A stretch of 64,000 bases of DNA, taken from Euryarchaeota archaeon UBA557. Lineage in GTDB: Archaea > Thermoplasmatota > Poseidoniia > Poseidoniales > Thalassarchaeaceae. The notes under the pieces were generated by a model, which was not told the DNA's origin, made no database searches, and saw nothing but the letters and a program-made list of their open reading frames with translations. How positions within the stretch are numbered: the stretch's first letter is position 1; every line of letters begins with the position of its first letter. Location of the stretch: positions 62,001-126,000 of the forward strand of contig DARI01000002.1 of assembly GCA_002503285.1 (NCBI GenBank), written 5' to 3'. Both the position numbers and the translations under genes were made by a program. This document shows, in pieces, positions 1-8,628 of this stretch.

Positions 1-152
1 TCCATTTTAATATCTTTAATCCATTCTTCAACAGGAATGTCGCATATTTCATCCGTGTCTTCGGCAGCACCGAATGCTGCACCATCTGACCATGAATCTA
101 GTGGATCAGGTGCGGAGTCTAAATCATCAGAGGCTTCATTTTCTTCAACCAT
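1..152 (-). CDS. N-terminal part of an acidic protein of unknown function (runs off the window)
   Basis: The reverse strand reads an ATG at 152-150 followed by 50 open codons to the window edge, so the gene is truncated here. The visible N terminus is very acidic and rich in Asp, Glu, Ser and Ala (MVEENEASDDLDSAPDPLDS...), which suggests a disordered leader rather than a folded domain. No family can be named from this piece. It lies just downstream, on the same strand, of the large secreted protein, with about 110 nt between them. Confidence 0.5.
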   Translation of the reverse strand, partial: MVEENEASDDLDSAPDPLDSWSDGAAFGAAEDTDEICDIPVEEWIKDIKM

Positions 153-264
153 TAACTCCCACCTTGACCATTCGTGTACGTAGTACCTTCTTGAAGTTGT
201 GTAAATATAATCAGAAACTATGGAACCATAAATAAAGTGATAATAAATTATCTCTTTTGGAAAT

Positions 265-3200
265 TTATAATTTTCTTCTTGCTATCATAGAAGCACAAAT
301 AATAGAAATAATTACGAAAGAGATTGAAAATCCGGGTAAAGATTGTCCGTTTGAATACTGAATATTATCTCCGATGCCATTACCATCCATATCTTCCCAT
401 TCAGATGAGTCAAAAGGGAACTCGTCAGAATTATCCCCTACGCCATCACCATCAGAATCTTTTGATTCAGAAGGGTCATTTGGAAATTCATCGTCTGAAT
501 CTTGTATTCCATCACGATCAGAATCTGGTTGTTGAGCAAATATTTTTAATATTTCAGAAGACTCTCTTAACCATCCTTCTGAATCTATCGCTGCTACCTC
601 CAATGTTATGTAATCCCCATTAACTAAGCCGTCGCCATTTTGTGGCATTGTAGTGAATGATCCAAAGGAATTAACAATACCATGTGAATGGCAAATTCCC
701 GTTATACTGTTACAAATTGTCCAAGTAATTTTAATTTGTGACAATTGTAAATTACCAATATTATTTATTTGGAATACGGGATTTTCTTTATATCCAATCG
801 TGTCATATGATACGGACAAATCTGCCAAATCTCCATCACCTTCCCATGTGATAATTTTATTTGATAATACATTGATTGTAAATGAGGAAGCAGTGCTCGC
901 CCCATGCCTGTCAGTTACTGTAATTTCTATTATTTTTTCTCCAATTTCACCCCATAAAAGGCTCAATTCCCCGGATGCAGGATTTAGATTAAGCGATCCT
1001 TCGGAATTTTTAGAAATAGAAGCCCATATTTCTTTAACTGGATCATCAATATCTGATAAAATATCAAGAATATTAATTGTAGTTATTTCATTTATTTTTA
1101 TTTCTAAATTATTAAATTTTGATAAATTAATTGAGGGAGGATCATTGATATTAATTACATGAAAGGAAATGATGGTGTCCGAATATTGCTCTCCATCATT
1201 CGCCCTGATAGTAACATTTGTGATACCATATGAATCTAAATCAATAGTACTTACTGTTATTGACTGACCAGTAATTGATGCTTCGACAAGAGACTCATTA
1301 GATATCGAAATGATTGAAATATCAAGATCCGATGATGAGACATAATTACCTTGATCATCGGTATCGGAGAGATATTGAGTTAGACTAAAACTTGTTGAGC
1401 CTCCCTCATTAATTGCATTAGTGGAAATAGGTGCCCATTTTGGTGCTCCATTTTCTATAACATTGAACATTAACATGCCATTATTTGTATCTTCACCATC
1501 ATCGATTGAAACAAAAATTCCTTGAGGGACAGGATTGCCATTATCAGTTATGACTCTATGAAATTTGACATTTATTGTGAGAGTATTTGGATTCCAAGAA
1601 ATAAATTCACTATCCGTACTGGTGACTGTCAGACCTGACAAATCTGTTTCAGCATCACCAATTAATCCAATAATAGATATTTCTTCAATAATATCAACTT
1701 TTACAGTAGGTATTCCAGTAAATTCCTCATCATCATTTTCCAATACCTTTGGGAGTGAGTTTGTTAATTCGAAAATATCCTCAACTATTAGCCATTCACT
1801 TAGTTGGCCAGAAGTATCTTGCCAAGATATTCGGATATCATAAATACCTGTATTTGCCCCCACATCTGATTTTAAGTTATGAACATAACGAGAATTTTGC
1901 CCCTCTCCAATTACATAAATATCAGTTACCCAATCTTCACTCCATTCGGAAATAGATGATTCTGAATGTTGAAGAATTGGTTGCATGGTAGACATATCAT
2001 CAACCAAATCATTGGATAAGGCAGAAGATTCGAATAGAATATTATCGCCCCTTTCCACAATTGAAGAACCTAACGAAGTTGGCCTTATCGCAATTGGAGG
2101 CATATCATGAAAAATAGAAGAATCTACATAATTGTTAGATGCTACACGATCACCTTCCATATCAGATATTATAGCCCTAAATACAGAAGACCCTGAAGCA
2201 GATAAGGATATATCTGAAGAATCGAATTCTAAATCATATTGCTGAGTTCCTCCGATGCTTAAGTCTTCAATATTTACGCTACCTAAATTAATTTCCTCTG
2301 AACCGTCAAGTAAGTAAATAGATATTAATCCTCCCTGAGAATAAGAATCTACACCATAATTCAATATTTCTGCAGAAATTTCTAAAATATCTCCAGATTG
2401 AAACCCACTTATACCTTCCTGGTTAACAATAGATACTTGCGATATTCCTAAATCAATTAACGGACCCATATCTAAATCTACTGCTGTTATGAATGAATTG
2501 AAGGATGAATGAGGACCGTCCATAATAGCGAAAACTGGCCAGAAATTTTCTATCTGAGAATTTCCGCCTGCAGATCTAACTACATCCAGGGAAACTTCCC
2601 AAGTTAGAATTTCATAATTATTTGGAGACAAGGAGATTTCAGTAAATCCATCTTGATCATCATTTAATAGCCATTCTCTCCAGTTATGATGAGGCCTGAC
2701 GCCATTGTCATATGCGTCTGCACCTATTTTCTCAGTTATTGCCCCATAAACGTAAACAGATATTGAAGATAATGCACCTAAATAACTTACATTAAGGGAA
2801 ACAGATACTTGTTCTGTAGAAGTATCTAGACTGGTTAATAGTTCTAAACTAAAATCATTTGAGTTAGAATCCATGCACCCTCCATTAGAAAATGTAGAAT
2901 CATAATAATTCGTACCGCTTGCACCTACTTTGTAGCATTGCCCTGACTGTTGGTCAGCAAAAGCAAAAGTTGGATATCCTGTAGAAGAATCCATTATATG
3001 ATCTGCACGTGCAATTGGGGAAGTAGATGGCCAACCTGAGTTGGATTCAAAGAAAGAAACAAATGTAAAATCTTCAGGATTTGACGTTTTTAGATTATCT
3101 AAAGACGGAGAGGCACTGCCCATGCATGGGCCACACCAATGGGCCCCTACGTATTCTCCAAACACTGCGTGGCCGGGGCTTGCTGCATAAAGTGGAAAGT

Positions 3201-3330
3201 TTATTTGAGAGAGTTCTTCTGGTTCTGTGAATTCATCTTCAATGACTAAAATTCCTGAAAATGGCATTAATATTAAGATAAATGAAATATAAAATGTAGG
3301 ATTAAATACAACTGTATAAGTATATCCCAT
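265..3330 (-). CDS. Giant secreted surface protein: thioredoxin-like, cadherin-like and TSP3 repeats, PGF-type C-terminal anchor
   Basis: About 1021 residues from the ATG at 3330. This start is chosen because it directly precedes a signal-peptide-like segment (residues 5-26); an upstream in-frame ATG at 3399 would add 23 residues. A thioredoxin-like region follows, with WCGPC at 65-69, the classic redox CxxC. The middle is made of beta-rich repeats with Asp-Asn-Asp turns typical of cadherin/Ig-like extracellular modules. Near the C terminus are Asp-rich thrombospondin-type-3 calcium-binding repeats (DSDRDGIQD, DSDGDGVGD, DMDGNGIGD). The last 24 residues are PGF, a hydrophobic helix, then ARRKL, which matches the architecture of PGF-CTERM signals processed by archaeosortase. 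I infer an extracellular, surface-anchored protein with thiol-disulfide or redox-linked function; substrate unknown. Monocistronic, divergent from trmI. Confidence 0.75.
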   Translation of the reverse strand: MGYTYTVVFNPTFYISFILILMPFSGILVIEDEFTEPEELSQINFPLYAASPGHAVFGEYVGAHWCGPCMGSASPSLDNLKTSNPEDFTFVSFFESNSGWPSTSPIARADHIMDSSTGYPTFAFADQQSGQCYKVGASGTNYYDSTFSNGGCMDSNSNDFSLELLTSLDTSTEQVSVSLNVSYLGALSSISVYVYGAITEKIGADAYDNGVRPHHNWREWLLNDDQDGFTEISLSPNNYEILTWEVSLDVVRSAGGNSQIENFWPVFAIMDGPHSSFNSFITAVDLDMGPLIDLGISQVSIVNQEGISGFQSGDILEISAEILNYGVDSYSQGGLISIYLLDGSEEINLGSVNIEDLSIGGTQQYDLEFDSSDISLSASGSSVFRAIISDMEGDRVASNNYVDSSIFHDMPPIAIRPTSLGSSIVERGDNILFESSALSNDLVDDMSTMQPILQHSESSISEWSEDWVTDIYVIGEGQNSRYVHNLKSDVGANTGIYDIRISWQDTSGQLSEWLIVEDIFELTNSLPKVLENDDEEFTGIPTVKVDIIEEISIIGLIGDAETDLSGLTVTSTDSEFISWNPNTLTINVKFHRVITDNGNPVPQGIFVSIDDGEDTNNGMLMFNVIENGAPKWAPISTNAINEGGSTSFSLTQYLSDTDDQGNYVSSSDLDISIISISNESLVEASITGQSITVSTIDLDSYGITNVTIRANDGEQYSDTIISFHVININDPPSINLSKFNNLEIKINEITTINILDILSDIDDPVKEIWASISKNSEGSLNLNPASGELSLLWGEIGEKIIEITVTDRHGASTASSFTINVLSNKIITWEGDGDLADLSVSYDTIGYKENPVFQINNIGNLQLSQIKITWTICNSITGICHSHGIVNSFGSFTTMPQNGDGLVNGDYITLEVAAIDSEGWLRESSEILKIFAQQPDSDRDGIQDSDDEFPNDPSESKDSDGDGVGDNSDEFPFDSSEWEDMDGNGIGDNIQYSNGQSLPGFSISFVIISIICASMIARRKL

Positions 3331-3457
3331 AGAAACTAGGGGAGGGTGTTGCGATATAACTACATATGTAATAATTTTTAAAAACAATGTATAAATCAAT
3401 ATAATTAACTATAATTATCTACGAAGGGATTGAATGTAAAAGCGTTTTCGGATAGTT

Positions 3458-4270
3458 ATGGAAGTAGAATCAGAAAGTGATTGGGTGGCACTTAGAGAAG
3501 ATGATGGTAGGGCATACTTACTTCACAAAATACTTGGTGAAGTTAAGGTCAAGGGGCTTGGAAGGTTTGATGTCACAGAATTACTTGAGGGGTATAAAAT
3601 AGGAGATAGGATTACTGTTGGCCACAAGTCCCTCACAATAGTCAAAGCGGCATTACCAGAGGCTAGACGAAATATGGCAAGAAGAGCCCAGGTCATTGGA
3701 GTGAAAGATTCTGGTTTCCTTATCTCTTGGTTAGGAATAGGTGTTGGATCCAAGGTTTTGGAAGGAGGACATGGATCTGCAGGCTTGGCAATGAATCTTG
3801 CAAGTGTAATGGGATCCGCTGGAACCTTGATTTCTGTTGAGGCGAGACCTGAGCATGCAATAGTCGGGAAACAGAATATGGATAGATTGAAGCATATTTT
3901 ACCTGAATTTCCGAAATGGCATTTAATTGATGGTGAATTTCAAGATGTTAATGAGTCTATAAAAGGAATCTGTGATTCTTTTGATGCAATAATTATTGAT
4001 GTTGCTCAGCCATGGGAAATAGTTCCTGAAATTGGAAAGTTACTTAGATATGGAGGGCGAATAGCATGCTATTGCCCCACAACTATTCAACTTGAGAAAG
4101 CTTGGAATTCCATCGAAAATAATCATATGAATGTTGAATGGGCTGGTGAAATGATAGAAAGAAAATGGGTTAAGGCGAGCAAAGGAGGAGTGAGGCCAGG
4201 GAATACCCCCATTGGCCATACCGCATTCCTCGTAATAGCTGCTAAGGTGGCCTCAGATGAAGAAGAATAA
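3458..4270 (+). CDS. trmI: tRNA (adenine-57/58-N1)-methyltransferase TrmI
   Basis: 270 residues, the usual TrmI length. The N-terminal 70 residues form the small beta domain of the family (GLGRFDVTELLEGYKIGD). The Rossmann methyltransferase domain starts around residue 95, with the SAM-binding motif I as LEGGHGSAGLAMNLAS and an acidic motif II (SVEARPEHA). IIDVAQPW replaces the common DLPDPW catalytic stretch, and CYCPTTIQLEK corresponds to the YSPT.EQ motif. In archaea the enzyme makes m1A at tRNA positions 57/58, stabilising the T-loop. It is followed 67 nt later by aspS in the same direction, a translation-related neighbourhood. The SAM fold is certain, the specific assignment strong. Confidence 0.85.
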   Translation: MEVESESDWVALREDDGRAYLLHKILGEVKVKGLGRFDVTELLEGYKIGDRITVGHKSLTIVKAALPEARRNMARRAQVIGVKDSGFLISWLGIGVGSKVLEGGHGSAGLAMNLASVMGSAGTLISVEARPEHAIVGKQNMDRLKHILPEFPKWHLIDGEFQDVNESIKGICDSFDAIIIDVAQPWEIVPEIGKLLRYGGRIACYCPTTIQLEKAWNSIENNHMNVEWAGEMIERKWVKASKGGVRPGNTPIGHTAFLVIAAKVASDEEE

Positions 4271-4337
4271 TCAGTAAATATATCAAAATATTCTCTTCTT
4301 AAATTGTAAATCAATCAATATCTTTCATAACTATGCC

Positions 4338-5762
4338 ATGGCTCCGCATAATATGCGAAACAGTAGCGATTGGAAACCAACGGCTTACAGAACACATACT
4401 ATTGGCCAAGTAGTAAGTAATGGTGCTAAAATTATTGGAAAAGAAGTTACAATAGCTGGATACGCAGAGACTGTCAGAGGCAGAGGTGCGATTTGTTTTT
4501 TGATGTTAAGAGATGGTACTGGAAAAATTCAGGCATTTCTAAAAAAGGATAATATGGAATCAGATATATTCGATTCAATGCAATCTTCAACACGTGAATC
4601 TACAATAAAAGTGACAGGTTTTGTTGCACAAAAACGGCCCCCTAAGGTCAAAGAAGGAGAGGCATTGCCTTCTCCCGAGTACGAAATAAATGTGTCGTCT
4701 GGAGAAATCCTAGCAAGTTCTGAAACCCCACTACCAGTCGGAGTCATAGATGATGTTAATGTAGGATTAGATGTAAGATTAGATAACAGACACTTAGATT
4801 TGAGGAGGACTCATGTAAATGCAATGTTTCAATTAAGAAGTAAGGTACTACAATATGGAAGAGAGCACTTAATCAAAGAAGGATTTATGGAAATGAATAG
4901 CCCTAAAATAATTGCGAGTGCATCTGAAGGAGGTACTAATCTATTTCCTATGATGTATTTTGATACTCCTGCTTTTCTTAGTCAATCTCCACAATTATAC
5001 AAACAACTTGCAGTATTGGGTGGATTGGAACGAGTTTTTGAGATTGGTCCTGCATTTAGAGCTGAAAAACATGATACATATCGACATTTAAATGAATTTA
5101 TTTCTTTTGATATCGAGGGGGCTTGGATGAATGATGAAGACGTTATGGGGGTACAAGAAAGAATGATTAACCATATTTGGACATGTGTAGCTCAAAATGA
5201 TCAAAACCTAATAGATTCAATAAATGTATATAGAAATAGCCAAGGCAATGATAGCATAAAAGTTGAAATTCCAAGCATACCTTTTCCACGTATAGCGTAT
5301 TGCGATGCGATTGAAATCGTCAAGTCCGGAGGGGCAGAGATAGAGTGGGGAGATGACATAGAAAGTCACCACTGCGATATCATAGCTGCAAAGTACCCTG
5401 GATTTCATTTCATACCAAGATGGCCAATGGCTATGAAGCCTTTCTACATACACCATAAAGAAAATGAGAAAAGTACATCTGGAGGACAATTAAGTAGAGG
5501 TTTCGATCTTAATTATGGAAGAGATGAGATGACATCAGGTGGACAAAGAGAGCACAGAGTCGAAATTCTTGAACAAAATCTAAGAAATATGGATTTGAAT
5601 CCAGAAGATTTTAATTTTTATACTGATGGTTTTCGATATGGGGCACCCCCACATGCAGGCTGGGGATTAGGAGTTGCAAGATTATTAATGGTATTAACAG
5701 GTGCTGGAAATGTAAGGGAAGTTGTCCTATTCCCCAGAGATAGAAGTCGCGTTACGCCTTAA
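4338..5762 (+). CDS. aspS: Aspartyl-tRNA synthetase, archaeal/eukaryotic type
   Basis: 474 residues. An N-terminal OB-fold anticodon-binding domain (about 20-125) precedes a class II catalytic core with motif 1 (NSPKIIASASEGG), motif 2 (FRAEKHDTYRHLNE) and motif 3 (GWGLGVARLLM), ending in the family's FPRDR..R.TP tail. There is no GAD insertion, so it is the archaeal/eukaryotic and not the bacterial form. It charges tRNA-Asp. Whether it also charges tRNA-Asn cannot be decided: the tryptophan linked to discrimination in the OB fold of discriminating archaeal enzymes appears replaced (Glu in IAGYAETV), but no gatCAB or asnS gene lies in the window. About 18 residues precede the conserved YRTH start region; an ATG at 4353 is an alternative start. 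Confidence 0.93.
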   Translation: MAPHNMRNSSDWKPTAYRTHTIGQVVSNGAKIIGKEVTIAGYAETVRGRGAICFLMLRDGTGKIQAFLKKDNMESDIFDSMQSSTRESTIKVTGFVAQKRPPKVKEGEALPSPEYEINVSSGEILASSETPLPVGVIDDVNVGLDVRLDNRHLDLRRTHVNAMFQLRSKVLQYGREHLIKEGFMEMNSPKIIASASEGGTNLFPMMYFDTPAFLSQSPQLYKQLAVLGGLERVFEIGPAFRAEKHDTYRHLNEFISFDIEGAWMNDEDVMGVQERMINHIWTCVAQNDQNLIDSINVYRNSQGNDSIKVEIPSIPFPRIAYCDAIEIVKSGGAEIEWGDDIESHHCDIIAAKYPGFHFIPRWPMAMKPFYIHHKENEKSTSGGQLSRGFDLNYGRDEMTSGGQREHRVEILEQNLRNMDLNPEDFNFYTDGFRYGAPPHAGWGLGVARLLMVLTGAGNVREVVLFPRDRSRVTP

Positions 5763-5824
5763 CCTATAATTGAACATTGGACCGAAAAGAAGGGGTATCT
5801 TGACCCTCTCCGAGATATGTTATT

Positions 5825-6547
5825 ATGGCTAAGCCGAGATTTGCTTACTTGCTCCTAAAGGAACATCCTTACGGTAGAGAAATGTTAAAACAAATACTTT
5901 CTGAAGGTTTTATACCCGAAATAATTGTACAAGAAGATTCAATTATTGCTGATGAAGAAAGAGAAAAGTTTCTAACTAGGATTGAGGGAAATCCAATATC
6001 TCCCACCATAGAAGAACAAGCAAATAAAAATGAGATTAGAGTAGTTTCCGTCCCAATTCATAACTCAAAAGAAGTAATGCCATTCATTGAAGATTTAGAT
6101 TTAGATTTGATAGTATTTGGCGGAACTAGAATAATTAGAGGCGATATTCTCGATCATCCTAAAGATGGAGTAATTAATTCCCATCCAGGATTATTACCTG
6201 AATGCAGAGGATCCGCCTCTCCGGCTTGGTCCGTATATCACGACATTCCAATCGGATCATCAACACATTTTTGTGATAATGGAATTGATACAGGTGCCCT
6301 TTTAATGAGGAGAGAAGTAAAAGTGAAAAGAGGGATGACGTACGAAGATTTATGTTTTGAGACACTAGTTTTGGCAGGTATCTTGATGAAAGAAGCATTA
6401 ATTGCCTACGATGAAAATAGATGGGATGAATTAAAAAGACCACAAGGTGAAAGTGAGTTTCCAACATTTAGAAATGCATCAGAAGAGATACTGGATATCG
6501 TTAAAGATAAGTTAAGTGAAGAAACATATGCTCATTACATTGACTAA
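5825..6547 (+). CDS. Formyltransferase-fold enzyme (Formyl_trans_N family), substrate unknown
   Basis: 240 residues with the glycinamide-ribonucleotide/methionyl-tRNA formyltransferase fold. The catalytic triad of the family is visible: Asn and His in GVINSHPGLLPECRG, and Asp in DNGIDTGALL, the folate-binding Asp loop. The C-terminal OB domain of Met-tRNA formyltransferase is absent, and archaea do not formylate initiator tRNA. The N-terminal phosphate-binding pattern of PurN is also not obvious, so neither textbook role fits. It opens a tight operon with an SDR, a luciferase-like monooxygenase, an asparaginase-like enzyme and an aldehyde dehydrogenase. A formyl transfer or hydrolysis step in that pathway is the best inference. 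Confidence 0.7.
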   Translation: MAKPRFAYLLLKEHPYGREMLKQILSEGFIPEIIVQEDSIIADEEREKFLTRIEGNPISPTIEEQANKNEIRVVSVPIHNSKEVMPFIEDLDLDLIVFGGTRIIRGDILDHPKDGVINSHPGLLPECRGSASPAWSVYHDIPIGSSTHFCDNGIDTGALLMRREVKVKRGMTYEDLCFETLVLAGILMKEALIAYDENRWDELKRPQGESEFPTFRNASEEILDIVKDKLSEETYAHYID

Positions 6548-6558
6548 GGAGGATTAAA

Positions 6559-7368
6559 ATGAATAAAATACTAAAGGATGAGTTTCCATTTGCAAAAGAT
6601 ATTTTAAAAGGCTATACTGCATTAATATGTGGTGCATCTAAGGGAATTGGTAGATCGAGTGCACAGATGTTAGCCCGGGCTGGAGCAAACATAGTCGCAT
6701 GTGCTAGAAATGAGAATGATTTGAAGGATTTAATTAGTAATTTAGATGGTGAAAATCATAAGTTTTTAGTAATGGATTTAGAAAATATTGATACGATTGA
6801 AAATAATATCACAAAATTAATTGAAGATTTTGGAGATATACAAATACTTGTTAATAACTCTGGAGGGCCTCCTGGGGGTCCTTTGTTAGATAATAATATT
6901 GAAGACTTTGATGGCCCAATTAAACGGCATCTGTATGCATCTCACATCATTACTAAGGTCCTAGTACCAGGGATGGAAAGAAGTAAAATGGGGAGAATAA
7001 TTAATATTATTTCAACATCAGTAAGAGAGCCCATTGATAATATTGGACTTTCCAATACTTTGCGTGGTGCAATGGGGTCATGGTCTAAATCATTAAGTCG
7101 AGAATTGCCCCCATGTATAACTATCAACAATATATTACCAGGATTTACTGATACAGATAGACTTAGTTCACTTTCTAAATCCATATCAGAACGAACTGGT
7201 AAATCAGTGGAAGACGTAAGGGAAACTTGGATGAAAGGCGTGCCAATTAAGAGATTAATTGATCCTTTGGAAACTGCTACTGCCGTAACATGGCTGAGTT
7301 TGCCAACCAGCGGATCAATAAGGGGAATAAGTCTACCAGTCGATGGCGGAAGAATGAGGTCAATTTGA
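6559..7368 (+). CDS. Atypical short-chain dehydrogenase/reductase
   Basis: 269 residues of Rossmann SDR. The NAD(P)-binding glycine motif is GASKGIG near residue 25, the NNSGG motif replaces NNAG near 98, and the tail is the typical PVDGG. In the active-site segment after IISTSVREP the sequence runs GLSNTLRGAMGSWSKSLSREL. The usual YxxxK pair is missing where it should lie, replaced by Asn and Arg. This is a known divergent FabG-like subgroup, so the mechanism may differ from standard SDRs. A strong Shine-Dalgarno (AAGGAGG) sits 12 nt after the preceding stop, and the next gene starts 10 nt downstream: clearly one operon. Substrate unknown. Confidence 0.8.
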   Translation: MNKILKDEFPFAKDILKGYTALICGASKGIGRSSAQMLARAGANIVACARNENDLKDLISNLDGENHKFLVMDLENIDTIENNITKLIEDFGDIQILVNNSGGPPGGPLLDNNIEDFDGPIKRHLYASHIITKVLVPGMERSKMGRIINIISTSVREPIDNIGLSNTLRGAMGSWSKSLSRELPPCITINNILPGFTDTDRLSSLSKSISERTGKSVEDVRETWMKGVPIKRLIDPLETATAVTWLSLPTSGSIRGISLPVDGGRMRSI

Positions 7369-7377
7369 GGCGATATT

Positions 7378-8628
7378 ATGGAATTTGATATATTTTTTTC
7401 AATTTCACAGACACCTGATTCCTCAAGCCATACTCCATCTGAAAGTCAAATGTTCACGAACTTTTTCGACCAAGTCAAAATTGCTGATGATTTAGGCTTT
7501 GGAGTAGGATGGGTAGCTCAGGCCCATTTATCAACTGAGGTCCAAAAAACAAATAATAAACCAGTAGTGCCTCATTATCCGGGAGAAGTTGGATTATGCA
7601 CAGACTTTGTCCAAGTTGCCCATAAGATGTTTGCAATCACTAAAAATATGGAAGTTGGGAGTGCAGTTATGAGTATATTGGCAAGTGGCGGACCAATATC
7701 TCATGCTGAAAGAATAGGTTCGTTCTTAACTCTGCATGGGATGAATAAAAATGAAAAAAGACGCTTGCACATAGGTTATTCCGCAGGTCGTTTTGAATTT
7801 ATGGCTAGGCCTTACGGGATTATCCCTAGAGATCCTGTTGAAGAACAGGCTTGGCCTGCACTAAGAGGTCAAATATTTGCTGAAGCGAGTGAAATATTTC
7901 TAAGATTATTAAATGGGGAAACAATTTCCAGTAAAGATATAAGAAAAACTATTTTAAAAAGAGAAAATTTCTACACTAACGAAGACTGGGGAGAAGTACA
8001 AAAGATAGCAAAGGAATATAGGCACCTTACTGCCCTTCCAAATGAGGTTGAAATAAGAAACAGATATAAATTCGAAAAAATAAAAACAATACCTCAAGAT
8101 TGGAGGCGTGATTTATTGAGTGTCACAATAGGGAGTCATGATAAAAATTTACAGGTTGAAGCAAATAAATGGATGCCCGTCCAAGTATTCAATCTTAGTA
8201 TAACGCCCCCTCATATAATAGAAGAAACGCATGAACGTTTCAGGAAGAACTATCACAAAGATGGAGGAGAATGGAAGAGAAGTATGATGCCTAGAACCAT
8301 TATGGTATTCCTAAATGATGAAAATGGTTTAAGTTCCAAAGAAAGAAGTTTGGCAGCAACGCAAGAGGCTAAAAATGCGCTTTCCATATATTGGAATGCT
8401 TTAGAAGGTACTATCGATCCTAATAAATTGGAAAAGGCAACTGATAATGCAGTAATTGGAAATGTAGATGAAGTAGTTGAACAGATAAAAAATAGATTTA
8501 ATCCTGATGATAGGTTGATGTGTTGGTTTGACTTTTTCAATCACGATAACGAGCGAGTAAAAAGAAATATGACTGCTTTTATGAATAAAGTAGTGCCAAA
8601 AATAAATGGAGAATATGTAGATGACTGA
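7378..8628 (+). CDS. Luciferase-like (LLM) flavin-dependent monooxygenase or oxidoreductase
   Basis: 416 residues. The N terminus (FDIFFSISQTPD, then KIADDLGFGVGWVAQAH) is the first beta-alpha unit of the bacterial luciferase-like TIM barrel. SHAERIGSF and a GYSAGRFEF segment match later conserved strands, and the C terminus carries NAVIGNVDEVVEQI, the G.pdevae helix of the family. The protein is longer than the usual 330-370 residues because of an insertion around 150-240. Members use FMN or F420; the sequence does not settle which. Its stop overlaps the next start by 8 nt, so it is translationally coupled to the asparaginase-like gene. I infer oxidative cleavage or hydroxylation of the operon's substrate. 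Confidence 0.8.
   Translation: MEFDIFFSISQTPDSSSHTPSESQMFTNFFDQVKIADDLGFGVGWVAQAHLSTEVQKTNNKPVVPHYPGEVGLCTDFVQVAHKMFAITKNMEVGSAVMSILASGGPISHAERIGSFLTLHGMNKNEKRRLHIGYSAGRFEFMARPYGIIPRDPVEEQAWPALRGQIFAEASEIFLRLLNGETISSKDIRKTILKRENFYTNEDWGEVQKIAKEYRHLTALPNEVEIRNRYKFEKIKTIPQDWRRDLLSVTIGSHDKNLQVEANKWMPVQVFNLSITPPHIIEETHERFRKNYHKDGGEWKRSMMPRTIMVFLNDENGLSSKERSLAATQEAKNALSIYWNALEGTIDPNKLEKATDNAVIGNVDEVVEQIKNRFNPDDRLMCWFDFFNHDNERVKRNMTAFMNKVVPKINGEYVDD

Noticed and set aside
653..1162. 169-residue open frame opposite the giant secreted protein
   Set aside because: It lies wholly antisense to a repeat-rich extracellular protein with clear domains, has no recognisable motif, and its composition is the mirror of the Asp/Ser-rich coding strand.
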